Assembly: GCA_029531795.1 (NCBI GenBank)
Contig: JAPEIS010000009.1
Span: forward strand, 2,418,001 to 2,482,000
Length of the DNA: 64,000 nucleotides
Source of the DNA: Sclerotinia nivalis
Lineage: Eukaryota; Ascomycota; Leotiomycetes; Helotiales; Sclerotiniaceae
Direction of reading: 5' to 3'
Within the stretch, counting starts at the first letter, position 1. The number at the start of each line of letters is the position of its first letter. The notes under the pieces were generated by a model. It searched no databases and was not told the origin of the DNA. It saw only the letters and a list, made by a program, of their open reading frames with translations. This document shows, piece after piece, positions 47,759 to 58,792 of this stretch. Made by a program: the position numbers and the translations under genes.

Positions 47759-49389
47759 ATGGAAGTCTTAGGAGGAGCGTCAAGTGTTATCGCCGTCATT
47801 GAGCTATCTGCGAAAGTTGCAGGTCTTTGCTTACAATACTGCAAAAACGTCAAAAAAGCTAAAGGCGATATAGAATACCTATTAAAAGAACTGAACAGAT
47901 TAGATACCACTCTCAAAGGTGCACAACAACTTCTTGAAAGTCCGAATGGCAAAAAACTGGAGACTTCGCAGCATTTGCATAGTGGGCTTCAGAGTTGTTA
48001 CTTACAACTGGAAAAACTGTACGCACAGCTAGAAGAAACCCTTAACGTCGGGAAACGGCATCAGGTAATGAGCCGAATTGGAATCCGTGCTCTACAGTGG
48101 CCGTTTCAGAGCACAGATATCAATACTATTATTCGAAACTTCAAAAATTATCGAGATGATCTTTCGGTTGCTTTAACTATCGATCAAACGTAAATTGCAA
48201 CTTCACACTTAGCTTTCTTTATCTAACATATCCTATAGTACGCAAATTCTCGATATCAATCAGACGCTCGTATTTTCTAATCTGCCAACTGCCAAAAATG
48301 CAGCCTTTGAGTCGCATGCCAATGAACACAACGCACAATGTCATCCTGAAACCCGAGTTGATCTCCGCCGGGATATAATGACATGGGCAGAGGATTCTCA
48401 GAGTGAATGTATCTTCTGGCTTAATGGTATGGCAGGCACAGGAAAGTCTACAATATCGCGTACAGTGGCGCAATCGTTTGCTGGCAAAGGAATTCTTGGT
48501 GGTAGCTTCTTCTTCAAAAGAGGCGAGCGAGATCGTGGAAACGCTGCTTTGCTATTTACATCTATTGCTGCTCAACTTGTTAACAAGATGCCTGTATTTG
48601 CAGCATCTGTCAAAGATGCTATTGATGTAGATCATGCTCTATCTACTAAAACCCTTAAGGAGCAGTTTGAGCAGCTCATCTTGAAACCTTTGGCATGCCT
48701 GAATGAGCATCCCAGAAAGTTCAAAAAGGTTGTGCTCGTGATCGATGCTCTTGACGAGTGCGAGGGGGATAACGATATTAAAGTTATTATTCATTTGTTA
48801 TCGCAAGCGAAGTTATTGGAGTCGGTTCAATTGAAAACTTTTGTGACCAGCAGACCTGAGCTGCCGATTCGGCTTGGCTTCAACAGCATCAGAGGAGAAT
48901 ATCAGGATATAGTGCTACACAAAATACCAGCACCAATTATTGAGCATGATATTACAGCATTTCTCGAGTATGAACTCTCGGATATAAGAAAGGAATACAA
49001 TATTCAAATGCCTGACATTCAACATCTTCCATCGGATTGGCCTGGTTGTGAGATCATTCAAAAACTTGTCCAGATGGCTGTTCCACTCTTTATTTTTGCA
49101 GCTACTACTTGTCGATTTATCAAAGACCCTGCATGGTCAGATCCTATTGGACAACTGAACAAGATTCTTGGATACAGGAATCAGTATACCGAGGTCGATA
49201 AACTCGATGCTACCTATCGTCCAATTCTTGATCAGCTACTTATTGATAAGGTCGAACCAGCCAGAGAATCTATTGTACAGGACTTCCGTCTTATTGTCGG
49301 CTCTATTGTGCTTTTAGCTGAGCCTCTTTCAATAAAATTTCTGGCCAGACTTCTCAACCTTCAAGAATCGAAGATATATGGCAGACTCA

Positions 49390-49390
<1 letters not shown>
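47759..49390 (+). pseudogene. second NLR (SesA-NACHT), 3' end destroyed by LINE insertion
   Basis: Exon 1 (47759-48189) encodes a SesA-type N-domain (MEVLGGASSVIAVIEL, helical, about 143 residues). A 49-bp intron follows, then exon 2 from 48239 with the typical junction SHANEHNAQCHPETR, Walker A NGMAGTGKST and Walker B LVIDALDECEGD, continuing through the NACHT helical region to KIYGRL. There the LINE 3' end (ATTG repeats) begins and adds a stop almost at once. No WD40, ankyrin or TPR repeats follow, and DNA beyond the LINE at 55358 shows no recognisable continuation. Unlike the 33-37 kb NLR it has no Gly/Asn-rich motif in the linker. A truncated SesA-NACHT product of about 525 residues could still be made, but the sensor is gone. 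Confidence 0.85.
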
Positions 49391-49420
<30 letters not shown>

Positions 49421-49680
49421 AAATTAACGTCTACACTGAGTCTAAGACTATCTAAGACGGCTAGAGGCTCTTACGAACCCCTAACAGATAACATAATGAA
49501 GGTAAGCTGGCTTATAGGCCTGGCTAAGTACATGATTTAAATGATTGAGATAAACTCAATCTTTTGAGTTGAATGGGGGAAGTGAAAACTAATCCTGAGG
49601 AATAATCCCGTCCTACAAACGCTGAAGTATATTATAGAGATAACAAAAGAAATAATATTTATTTAAAATTGTAGAAGGAT

Positions 49681-52600
49681 TTACACCCTTCTTTCAATTT
49701 CATCATTCGTCTCTTCCCCTGCTCCTCTTACTCCTTCTGCTCCTCTTGCTTCTACCTCTCCTCCTTCTCCTTGTGTTCGTTTGAGATACCATGATCTAGT
49801 AGCTATTCTTGTTGTATCGATGAACTCGAGGGTTTTGATTGTTCCTGCTTTGGTATGAAGTAGGTATTTCATAGTGAATCTGGACGATGGATTATTTTCT
49901 TTGAGTTTTCTTCTTGCTTTCTTATATAAAGGGCAGCTGAGTAATAAATGATCAGGAGTTTCTCTTTTTCCACATCTACATTTATCATTTGCCGAGATTC
50001 CAAAGCGTTGTAAATATGATTTGAAGTATCCGTGACCAATCTTTAATTGGAAAAGGGCACTGATGATATTTCTTTTGATATTCCCTGGGATACCGATTTT
50101 TGAGCTGGTTTTCCAAGGGTAAGTTTTTGCATATGATGATGATGATTGTCGGGGGTTGTTTGTATTGAGAAGGATAATCCAATCTTCAGATTTCGTTCTT
50201 TTGATATCCATTCCTAATGAGGCAAAGCTAGTTTCGTTCGACGATGATCTTAGTCTTGTAGCTTCTTTTGCAAGGGCATCGGCTAGTTCGTTTCCTTCCA
50301 CCGAGGTATGCCCAGGGACCCAATTGAGGGAGATCTCGGCTCCTTTCCTTATGAGAGTTTCTGTGGCCTTGATTGCTCTGATTTGGCATGTTTGACCAGG
50401 AGCATCCGAAGGTGTTTTCAATCGGTAAAGTCCGGCCTGATTATCAGAGTAGATCTTGAATTTCTGGCCTGATTGAGCTATGGAACTTGCGTATTCGATT
50501 GCTCTTGTGACTCCAAGAAGTTCACCATTATACACTAATTGATTTACACCAATATTGAGTGTTTCTTTGTGAAGAACTTGATCGCTGGCCGAAATAGCGA
50601 CGATCCCGATTCCTACTCCTATCCCTTCCAAGGTTGACGAAGCATCTGTATATATAACGATGGTGTTTTTGCTTCTATATTTGAAAGCTAGATTGTGTAT
50701 GATTGCAGCATCTTCCTTGGGTAGTTTGCTGATATTGACTTTGTATGGAATATCCCTTTTCCAAGGGGGGAAATGGAAGTGATCAATTTTTTCTAAAACG
50801 AGGGAATCGTATTCTTCTCTGATTGAATTATTGATTCTTTCGAGTTGAGTGGGTTTTGGATACTTTCTTTGTGGAGTAGAAATCGCATCCTGATTCTCCT
50901 TTTCAGCAACCAGCTTCGATATAATTTGATTGATTGGATGTGATCGGGAGATTTTTAATAATCTGAAAGCATATTGCTTTATTCCAGCATTTAATCTGAC
51001 TTCTGGAGGGCAAAGGGCTGCTTCTACTTCCATTGGTTTGATAGGTGAGGTTTTGAAGACCCCTAGAATCTTGCGAAGAGCTAGGTTCTGAATTGATTGA
51101 AGAGTTTTCTTGAATTGAATTTGACCTTTCCACCAAATGATAGAACCGTAATCGGCTATACTGGTCACGCAAGCCATATATAATTGTCTTATGGCTTTGG
51201 GACTAAGTCCTTTCTCAGTATTAGCTAGCCTAGCCATTCGATAGAACGAGGCTTTGGCTTGAGTAGCTCTGATTGTAACGTGTTGCTTGAAGCTAAAGCC
51301 AGGATCGAACCATACACCCAACCATCTGATTAGTGTCGAAGGTTGAACAATCTCGAGATTGGGTAGCTTGATCGGAGCGTCTTTTGTGTATTTGGATGTG
51401 GAGAAATGCATTAGCTCTGTTTTTGCTAAATCGAATTGGATGGCGTTTTTCTCACCAAGAATATAGATGTTTGTAGCTGCTTTTTCGAGAGTGAGAATAT
51501 TCTTTTTCCAGCTGGTAGAGTAAGTGATCAAGGCTATATCATCAATATATGAAAGAAATCCAACTGAGTTCGATTGAAAGAGATCTCGAATATAGATTAA
51601 GAAGAGGATTGGTGATATAGGGCTTCCTTGGGGGATTCCAGTATTGATTGGTTTGAACGACTCTGTTTGAGCATCGAATGCGAGTTTGAGTAGTCTTTCT
51701 TTCAGAAATGATGAGATCCAAGCTATGAGACTAGTTGGAAGATGTAACTTCTTGCAGATATCTAAAAGTCGGTTTTTAGATACATAATCGAAAGCTCCTT
51801 TAACATCCAAAAAGAGAGCTGAGGTTTTCTTTTGGATCCTTGAGTTTCTTTCGATTTCTGTAGTAAGTAGAAGAACTGTATCAATTGCTGATTTCTTTTG
51901 TCTGCCACCCATTTGAGAGTGGTGAAGCAATTTCGTCGTTTCAGCTAGATAACTAAGTCTTTGAGCTAGGATTCTTTCGCTTATCTTGCCTAAACAGTTG
52001 AGAAGAGCAATAACTCTGTATGCTTTTGGAATAGAATAGTCTGGTTTTGAGGGTTTCTTGAGTATAGCTCCTGTAGCTTGTTTCCAACAAGAAGGGTGAT
52101 ACCCGAGATTGATTAAATTGCTGAATAAAGTGAAGAAAGTTGTGGGGATTGCTTTGTAAGCTTGGATGATGATTTCCTGAGTAATTCCGTCTGGACCAGG
52201 AGTCTTTCCTTTTATCTTGGTTGAGCAAGCATTAAAAAGTTCACTTTCGGTGAGTTTGGGCCAATCCCATTTGTTCGATTGTTTGTACCCTTCCCATATG
52301 GGTGCTGGGGTAATTGGGGGGGGAGGGAACAAGGTTGATCTGAATGCCGAACATTTTCCTTCGAATGAGCTTTCGAATTGAGAAGGGCTGGAACGGATAT
52401 TCGGGATCCTTTCAGTTTGAAGATCTTTTGTGTAGGACATTGCTTTGAAAATCGTTTGAGTATCCTCCTTTTCAAGAAATTCATTCCAATGATTCTTTTT
52501 AGCTGTTTTGATAGCTTGAAAGTAATGATTTCTTGCCGATTGGTAGATCTTCTTGAACATATCGTCCTCGGGGTATTGTTTGGAGGTATCGTAAGCCGAC

Positions 52601-53637
52601 GCGAGACGTTTCCGAAGGGCTTTCAACTTAGTGGACCACCAAGGCTTCGCTTTCTTGGTTGTTTTGAGTTTCGGAATACTGGCTTTCGCTGATCTAATGA
52701 TGATTTGAGTGAATTCTTTAGCAGCTTCGTCGAGTGTTTTTACTAGTTGGCTTTGATCATTCAGGGCATCAAGGGAATCGGATTCTAGAGTAGAAAGATC
52801 GAGGTAATCCTTGGAGTTCAGGATTATGGATGTCGAAATTTCTGTTTTGAGTATTGAGGTGAATTTATCCCAATCTGCTCGCTTTGTATTGTATCTTGAC
52901 AACGGGACTTGTTGTATAGAAGGCGATATACCTTTCACTTCGAACATAACCCCTAAATGATCTGATCCAAGATCAGGGAGAACTTGCCAATCAAGTATAT
53001 TAAGTGATATGGCTTCCGTAGCTAAAGTGAGATCTAGCACACTTGGGTTTGTCATATTCGTTCGATAAAATGTGCTAATACCTGGTTCATTCATAATTGT
53101 AAGGTTATGGTCTTCAAACCACTCAGCTAATTGATCAGCGTTTGAACTTTTGTTCGAAAAAGGGTCCCACCATGGGTGATGGGAATTGAAATCTCCGACA
53201 AGGATGGTATGATGAGAAAGAGAGGTATTGAAAAGGCATCGTTCAATGGTATGTCCTTTTTCTTTCGCTTGATCGGCTTCGTTGTAGATATTTAGGAGTT
53301 GGACTGTGTGATTTCCCTCTGAAATATCGATAATTTGCATATCAGGGTCTTTTGGGGAATCGGGAGCTAAAGCGACTAATGGCTTGAAGCTTTTCGAGAT
53401 ATAAGTTAAGGTGCGGGGACGGAGGTTTGAAGAGTGATTTGGGAAGAGTTGAGTAAAACTGGAATGTGCAATCGATCTAGTAGACGAGTAATCTTTCTCA
53501 GGATTTGAGAGGATCCACGGTTCTTGAATGAGTATCAGATCGATATTAAGTTCCAAGGCCAATTGAAGAGCACTCTCGGTAGCTTGAGGACTCTTATTTA
53601 AGTTAATTTGAAGGATGCGAATATCGTTGTATAACAT
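49681..53637 (-). CDS. LINE ORF2: endonuclease, reverse transcriptase, RNase H (intact)
   Basis: Uninterrupted 1318-residue ORF for target-primed reverse transcription. Domains in order: AP endonuclease (about 1-225: QEPW, GDFNSHHPWWDP, GSDHLG), RT (about 430-730: GKTPGPDGITQE, FLDVKGAFDY, GIPQGSPISPILF, LSYIDDIA as the catalytic YxDD box), RNase H (about 990-1120: IYTDASSTLEG, IYSDNQAG, WVPGHTSVEGNELAD), and a C-terminal CRCGKRETPDHLLLSC zinc-binding-like segment. The start ATG overlaps the ORF1 stop (TAATG). All catalytic residues I can check are present, so this is the best candidate for an active or recently active element here. Confidence 0.92.
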   Translation of the reverse strand: MLYNDIRILQINLNKSPQATESALQLALELNIDLILIQEPWILSNPEKDYSSTRSIAHSSFTQLFPNHSSNLRPRTLTYISKSFKPLVALAPDSPKDPDMQIIDISEGNHTVQLLNIYNEADQAKEKGHTIERCLFNTSLSHHTILVGDFNSHHPWWDPFSNKSSNADQLAEWFEDHNLTIMNEPGISTFYRTNMTNPSVLDLTLATEAISLNILDWQVLPDLGSDHLGVMFEVKGISPSIQQVPLSRYNTKRADWDKFTSILKTEISTSIILNSKDYLDLSTLESDSLDALNDQSQLVKTLDEAAKEFTQIIIRSAKASIPKLKTTKKAKPWWSTKLKALRKRLASAYDTSKQYPEDDMFKKIYQSARNHYFQAIKTAKKNHWNEFLEKEDTQTIFKAMSYTKDLQTERIPNIRSSPSQFESSFEGKCSAFRSTLFPPPPITPAPIWEGYKQSNKWDWPKLTESELFNACSTKIKGKTPGPDGITQEIIIQAYKAIPTTFFTLFSNLINLGYHPSCWKQATGAILKKPSKPDYSIPKAYRVIALLNCLGKISERILAQRLSYLAETTKLLHHSQMGGRQKKSAIDTVLLLTTEIERNSRIQKKTSALFLDVKGAFDYVSKNRLLDICKKLHLPTSLIAWISSFLKERLLKLAFDAQTESFKPINTGIPQGSPISPILFLIYIRDLFQSNSVGFLSYIDDIALITYSTSWKKNILTLEKAATNIYILGEKNAIQFDLAKTELMHFSTSKYTKDAPIKLPNLEIVQPSTLIRWLGVWFDPGFSFKQHVTIRATQAKASFYRMARLANTEKGLSPKAIRQLYMACVTSIADYGSIIWWKGQIQFKKTLQSIQNLALRKILGVFKTSPIKPMEVEAALCPPEVRLNAGIKQYAFRLLKISRSHPINQIISKLVAEKENQDAISTPQRKYPKPTQLERINNSIREEYDSLVLEKIDHFHFPPWKRDIPYKVNISKLPKEDAAIIHNLAFKYRSKNTIVIYTDASSTLEGIGVGIGIVAISASDQVLHKETLNIGVNQLVYNGELLGVTRAIEYASSIAQSGQKFKIYSDNQAGLYRLKTPSDAPGQTCQIRAIKATETLIRKGAEISLNWVPGHTSVEGNELADALAKEATRLRSSSNETSFASLGMDIKRTKSEDWIILLNTNNPRQSSSSYAKTYPWKTSSKIGIPGNIKRNIISALFQLKIGHGYFKSYLQRFGISANDKCRCGKRETPDHLLLSCPLYKKARRKLKENNPSSRFTMKYLLHTKAGTIKTLEFIDTTRIATRSWYLKRTQGEGGEVEARGAEGVRGAGEETNDEIERRV

Positions 53638-55106
53638 TAATTAGGTTTCTTCGTAGTTGCTTGGTATATTTCACAGATTTTCGAGTTTGCTTTATGCTCT
53701 CCTTGACAATTGGCGCATTTAATTACAAGATGTTGGCATGGTTTGCCTTTTGTTTGGCAGACCATACAGAAGTGACCGGCTGTAGAGTGTTTGTTGCTAC
53801 AGAGCCCGCAAGCAGGGGGCTTTCTGCAATGTGATTCTTGATGGCCAAATCCTTGGCATTTTTGACATTGAGAGCTTGGAGAAGAGGAGTAGAATTTTTC
53901 TACTCTCACACTGATCCCTGCGACATATAGTCTTTTTCGGATAGCTAACTCAGCTTCTCTTTCGGTAGCAAAAGCAATAACTATTGCTCCCTCTTTCTGA
54001 ATCGATCGTTTGGTTACCGAAGTAAGCCAATAAGGAGTTCCTATTAAGGAAAGACCAGTATTGAAGGTCTTGATCTCATCTTTGATAAGATCCATGCCTT
54101 TAGGCCCTGAGAATTCCTTTATGGGGATTTTGTGAATAATCACTTTGTGCCAGGTTTGATCCTTTTGAATCCTTTCGAATTTTAAGAACTGGTTCCAAAT
54201 TGATGTCTTTTCCAGAAGGAATTGAGAGGTAAATGGATCATTAGTAGTTATAATGATATTGTTATTGACGGAAATAGTAATAGCTGAGATAACAGAACCT
54301 TTGATTCCGGCTTTCATGAATGCTTCGTTCATTTGGTTTCTCACCATAAGAGGAGAAAAGGAATCTGGATTGGGAATAAAGGGATTGATAAGGATTAAAC
54401 GTTTGTTTGAACCATCTTCCTTCTTTTATGATTTTTCCGGAGGATTTTGTTTATTGGTTTTGCCTTTGGAGACGACATTCCATTCGTTGGCTTTTACAGC
54501 TGAAGCATAGCTAGTATTGTTGGGTGCAGAAGGTTTTTTCCCAATAATGAGAGGAGTAGATTGATTAGAGAGATCGGCTAAGTGGTTTGCTTGTGTTTCG
54601 ATTTTTCTGATGACGGTTTCGAGATGGTTGATTTGAGAAGTAATGATATTGGAAGCCTTCGAAAGTTTCCCTTTTTCAAGGTATTCTCTGAAGATTTCGA
54701 TTAGATCTAGAACCTTAGATTGTTCTTCGAAGGATTTCTCTAATGATGCTGCTAAAACTAGAAGATCTCTAGCTCCTTCAATCGCTTGTTTAGCGGATGA
54801 TGGCTTGATTCCGGAATTGATTGATTGTCGGCGTCGTTTGTTATTAATTTTGAAGGGGATAGATTTGTCAGGGGATCGGAAGGGATCATCTGAACTGAGA
54901 ATATCTAGCTGCCTTTGCGAATTGAAGGATTGGGCTGGGGTGGGACTCAAGAGATTGGGTGATTTTTGTATTGTGAAGGGGTTTCTGGATGGGGGGATTG
55001 GGTCCATGATGGAGGGGCTGGATGTTGGAGAGCCTAGTATCACTATTACTTGTGGGGGAGTAGGTTCAGGAGATGATCCAAAGGATCCTTCCATCGGAGA
55101 GTCCAT
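53637..55106 (-). pseudogene. LINE ORF1 with a single nonsense codon
   Basis: Same frame throughout, 489 codons, broken only by TAA at 54428-54426 between the low-complexity middle and the RRM-like region. The aligned region in copy 1 is open. C-terminal Cys clusters CQKCQGFGHQESHC and CGLCSNKHSTAGHFC are intact. The lesion fits a C-to-T change of a CAA codon. Without ORF1 the element may depend on a product from another copy. Confidence 0.85.
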
Positions 55107-55554
55107 TATTAGATTTGATAAACCTATCAGAATCTTATACGCTCAATAAGAAGAAGAGTTGAGGGAAGTTGGAAAGAGTTTTTACGCGAATTTTCGTGTA
55201 AGTTTCGTGTTTTGAGCGGCGACGACAGTATCACAACAACTACTGGGCCGATTCACTTGGGAACAATTGGAATGGATTTTGGGAGTATTTCTTTATTAAA
55301 TAAAGGGAAGAACTGGTCGTATTTCGAAGAAATTTTATTCTTCGAAATTTGTTGTGTGACGCTTGACACTTACACCGATGGTCTGACTGTTAGAATGTTA
55401 AATGAAGTTTATCAATAGCTACGAATATAGTAGGTTCAATGGCTAGTGTCATTCTATTCATCACCATCACATCAAACAAAACATGTAATGTAATAAATGT
55501 ACCGGCAAGTTTTCAATTTGAACTACTCCTACTCCTACTCCTACTCATTCGTAG

Positions 55555-56743
55555 TTATTGCTTATATGCTGAAATAGGCTTAGATGGTTGAATATGATCT
55601 GTGGTTCCAGCCATTGACGACAACCATACATCACCTGGGCTTTGCACCTTGTTTGGTCCTCCTGTTAAGAAATTGTGAGGGAATCCGATATCAAATGCGT
55701 TTGCCTCATCAATCTGTTTAACGTCATCATCACTCAACTCCACTGACAAAGCTTCGATATTTCCCTTTAAATGCTCAAGCTTTCTTCCACCAACGATTGG
55801 ACAAACATATTTGGCCTTTTTCGTCACATATGCCATTGCAACACTGGTAATGATTGTCTTCTTCTCGTTGGCAATCTTTTCCAGGACTTTCGATATCTTG
55901 AAGGCCGCTTCTGTAATTGGCTCCATTTTTCGACCTTCATCGGACTTGCGTTGCTCTTCGCTTTTGAAGTGACCGCCTCCCAATGCGCCCCAAGGAGCTA
56001 ATCCCATTCCTTCTTCAGCAGCCATATCGATAATGTCACGCTCGAAATCGCGATGCTCGGCCGACCAGCGTCCTTGATAGACGGAAAATTGACGGAAACC
56101 GTGGTCACGTGCATATTGATTGCATTTTGATACAATCCATGCTGGCGTGTCTGAGATACCAAGGTATAGGACCTTTCCGGACAATACCAATGCGTTCAAT
56201 GATTGCATGAGCTCTGGAATTGAGCAAGTAAAGTCCCACCAGTGAACATAAAGTAAGTCAATATATGATGTTCTCAACTTCTTCAAACTTGCTTCGATAG
56301 AAACATGAAGAGACTTTGTTCCGTTGCCGCCAGTATTGATCAAAATCTCCTTGTCACCATGTCCACTTCGGAAACAAGTTGTGAACTTTGTGGCGATAAC
56401 AAGTTGGTCTCGAATTCCGCGCTTTTCAGCCCATTCACCAATCCATTGCTCGGATTCTTCGTTCTGATAACTGTTGGCTGTATCAATAAAGTTTCCTCCA
56501 GCTGAATAGAAGTAATCCAATATCTCCTCGCTTTGTTTTTTATCACAAGCTCCCATGAAACTCTCCCCTGGAATGTGTTAGCAACATAACTATAGGACGA
56601 GGAGATCACCACGTCTACTTACACGCGTTTCCGAAGTTCCCTGTTCCCAAGCATAGAGGACTTACTCTAACCGCTGCTGTGGGTGACAGCATTCTATAGC
56701 GGGCAAGAGCAGTCTTTGGGGGTGGGGGTGGAGGGAATGCCAT
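55555..56743 (-). CDS. aldo-keto reductase, aryl-alcohol dehydrogenase-like
   Basis: Exon 1 56743-56623 and exon 2 56567-55555 (55-bp intron with GCTAAC branch point) encode 377 residues. NAD(P)H-dependent reductase of the AKR family that includes yeast AAD proteins and fungal norsolorinic-acid reductase-like enzymes. The catalytic tetrad is visible: Asp69 and Tyr74 in FIDTANSYQNE, Lys101 in IATKF, and His149 in LLYVHWWD. Cofactor-site residues appear in the C-terminal part (CPIVGGRKLEHL). Intact, normal composition, no cluster genes around it, so the substrate cannot be named. It starts about 200 bp from the LINE 5' end and is transcribed toward it. Confidence 0.92.
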
Positions 56744-57564
56744 TTTGGTTGTTCGGAAATGATATATATATATGAGGAGGCAATTTCAATTAAGACAGGA
56801 AGAGGAGTGTTTGATATTCTGATATTCTGTGTATCTTGACATCAAGTTGGGAGGATGAATGTGAGTTTTATAATGGAACTTTTTGGCATGAGTTCATTCC
56901 CGAAAGAAACATTTCTAAGCATTCCCCGCTTTCAAACTCACTTAGAAACCTTCAATTCTTTAACACCAATCATAGCATACACACTAAAACTGTAACCTCG
57001 CAAGGAGATAGGTTAACTGCGTGATTCATGCCAGCTATTATGGTCCTCATGCGGCTAGAAAGTATACAACGGAAACTCTGTGCACACACCACAAGATGAC
57101 AAACTACAGGAGAATAACCTGATATCTCTAACTCCGAATTTCATACTTTCTAACAGCACGAGTACTCCGCACCGGTGTGCGTTGAAGATATGTGGATGCT
57201 GCTCAGCGTCAGTAATATATTTTGGCCGAAATGCCAATCATCCATTGCGGTTAGGGTTGTGTGATAGGTCTATCTGAATCCGCTTACAAACATTCTTTGC
57301 AGCAGTCTTACGGAGTACCGTGTAAACTCACCAGATTCGACGCACACTTTCCCCATTATAGAATAAGGTTGTGGATATATGATTGGATCGATTATAAAAG
57401 TGGATTGTCATTGTCATTGTCATTGATTCCGAAATAGATTGAAAATTTCCAATCCACAATTTGTTGATTCATCCACCCGGGGATGGGGAATAAAGAATAT
57501 TGTTGAGCAGAGTCAGGTCACAAGATCCGGCACTAGGCCGTATTGGAAATGCAGTAATAGCTTC
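56744..57564. other. intergenic with a duplicated segment
   Basis: No gene seen. 57343-57476 is a diverged copy of 58287-58410 (shared CACACTTTCC..ATTATAGAATAAGG, ATATGATTGGAT and GTGGATT blocks), with a short CATTGT tandem at about 57405-57425. Confidence 0.5.
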
Positions 57565-57732
57565 TGTCGGGATGTTCATCACGTGAACCCACTAGCGTTG
57601 ACGCTAGTGCCTCGATCGAGCTTTATATAGCTCGTCGTTTCCATAGTTCTAGCTCTTTAGGCAAAATCAATACGAATTACATGAGTACTATTGAATGCTT
57701 CATCATCCTATATACGTGCCTGCCTACCGACA
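57565..57732. repeat. LTR-like dispersed repeat with 20-bp palindrome
   Basis: Starts TGTCGGGATG and contains the palindrome CACTAGCGTTGACGCTAGTG (57590-57609), TATATAG, and a possible end ACCGACA at 57732. The 5-bp flanks do not match. A RIP-mutated copy lies at 4141. Confidence 0.5.
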
Positions 57733-57965
57733 GGGACTCTTAATGATGATTTTCTGTATTCAGATCTGAAATAGATAGTGTGGTTGACTTTTTATTGAAC
57801 CAATATTGAAAAGCAACCGACGTTTCCTGCACCTTTTGCAGCCCCCCGAAATTCCCAGCATCACCCCTTCATTGCTTCACCGCTTTGGTGTAATCTTGCA
57901 AGCCCTTATCATCGCTAACAATCATCATAAAGTGCTGCATTCACTATAATAACATTTTTGCCACA

Positions 57966-58792
57966 ATGCCTACTTCTCCTTCTACCTCTGTCATTTCGGC
58001 ATCTCTCAAATCTAGAAGAAAAGAAGCTTGGCGTGAGCACAATTTACATCAAACAACCTTATCAGATGCGTTCGAAAATGGCTGATTTGTTCTCCTGGGA
58101 ACAATACAAAAGAAGCTACTATGCATAGTTATACCAAAAAGAGGAGTTTTAAAATCTATGGTGGTGTTTATTATTAATAGAATGCGCAACATCAAAATCT
58201 GGTGGGGAACATGTCAAGCATATTGGTCACCGTGCTTTTAATAATTCCCGAATTGTCGAGTACCGTCAAACTCAAGTAATTCGGATCACACTTTCCCTAT
58301 TATAGAATAAGGTTATAGATACTAAATATATGATTGGATGCATTGTGAAAGTGGATTAACAAATTGAAAATCTTCAATCCACTTTCTTGGTTCCCCCACC
58401 CATTACGGAAAACTTGCTAACTTCGTTATTTACAGATCAAGCCCGTCTCTTTAGGTGAATCCTCTAATTCGCTTTATCCCGACAATCCTTTCGATGAACC
58501 TTTTGATGATAGGTATATGCCTCTAGAAAAACCACAAGTTTCCTTCCCTGGTTCCGCGGTTGCGAGCAAGCTGTCGCTGCACCGAGAATACTCCAGTCGC
58601 GATTCGGTTTCGGTTGGCCGTGCTCCTTCGCCATCCGCCGGAAAGAAATATATTACCGAGTCTGGAGAAGAGATCGAGGATGAGATCGGGTCTGAAGGCT
58701 CGGCCGAGCCAAGTGGAGACGATGAGTACCAACGTGCTCCTGCTCCTCGCGCAAGACAAGCTCGCGCCAAGAACAAGCGTCAGAAGATGTAA
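57966..58792 (+). CDS. small unrecognised protein, probable two exons (model uncertain)
   Basis: Exon 1 from ATG 57966 (MPTSPSTSVISASLKSRR) leads to a donor GTGAGC at about 58033. Exon 2 from acceptor TTTACAG at 58435 reads IKPVSLGESSNSLYPDNP, an acidic middle, and a basic C-terminus with ARQARAKNKRQKM, stop at 58792. The 400-bp intron is unusually long for this window and includes the segment duplicated from 57343. The obvious donor and acceptor phases do not match (1 against 0), so either another site is used or one base is mutated. The low-complexity, charged, NLS-like C-terminus suggests a nuclear protein; no family recognised. Confidence 0.45.

Larger units (their letters stand above)
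49391..55357 (-). mobile_element. Tad-like LINE copy 2 (family 1), full length, ORF2 intact
   Basis: Minus-strand element with 5' end near 55357 (same start as copy 1) and 3' end in ATTG repeats at 49391-49420 abutting the NLR exon. ORF1 lies at 55106-53637, ORF2 at 53637-49681. Its 3' UTR matches copy 1 and the truncated copy at 60541. No clear target-site duplication could be told apart from the simple-repeat tail. Confidence 0.88.
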
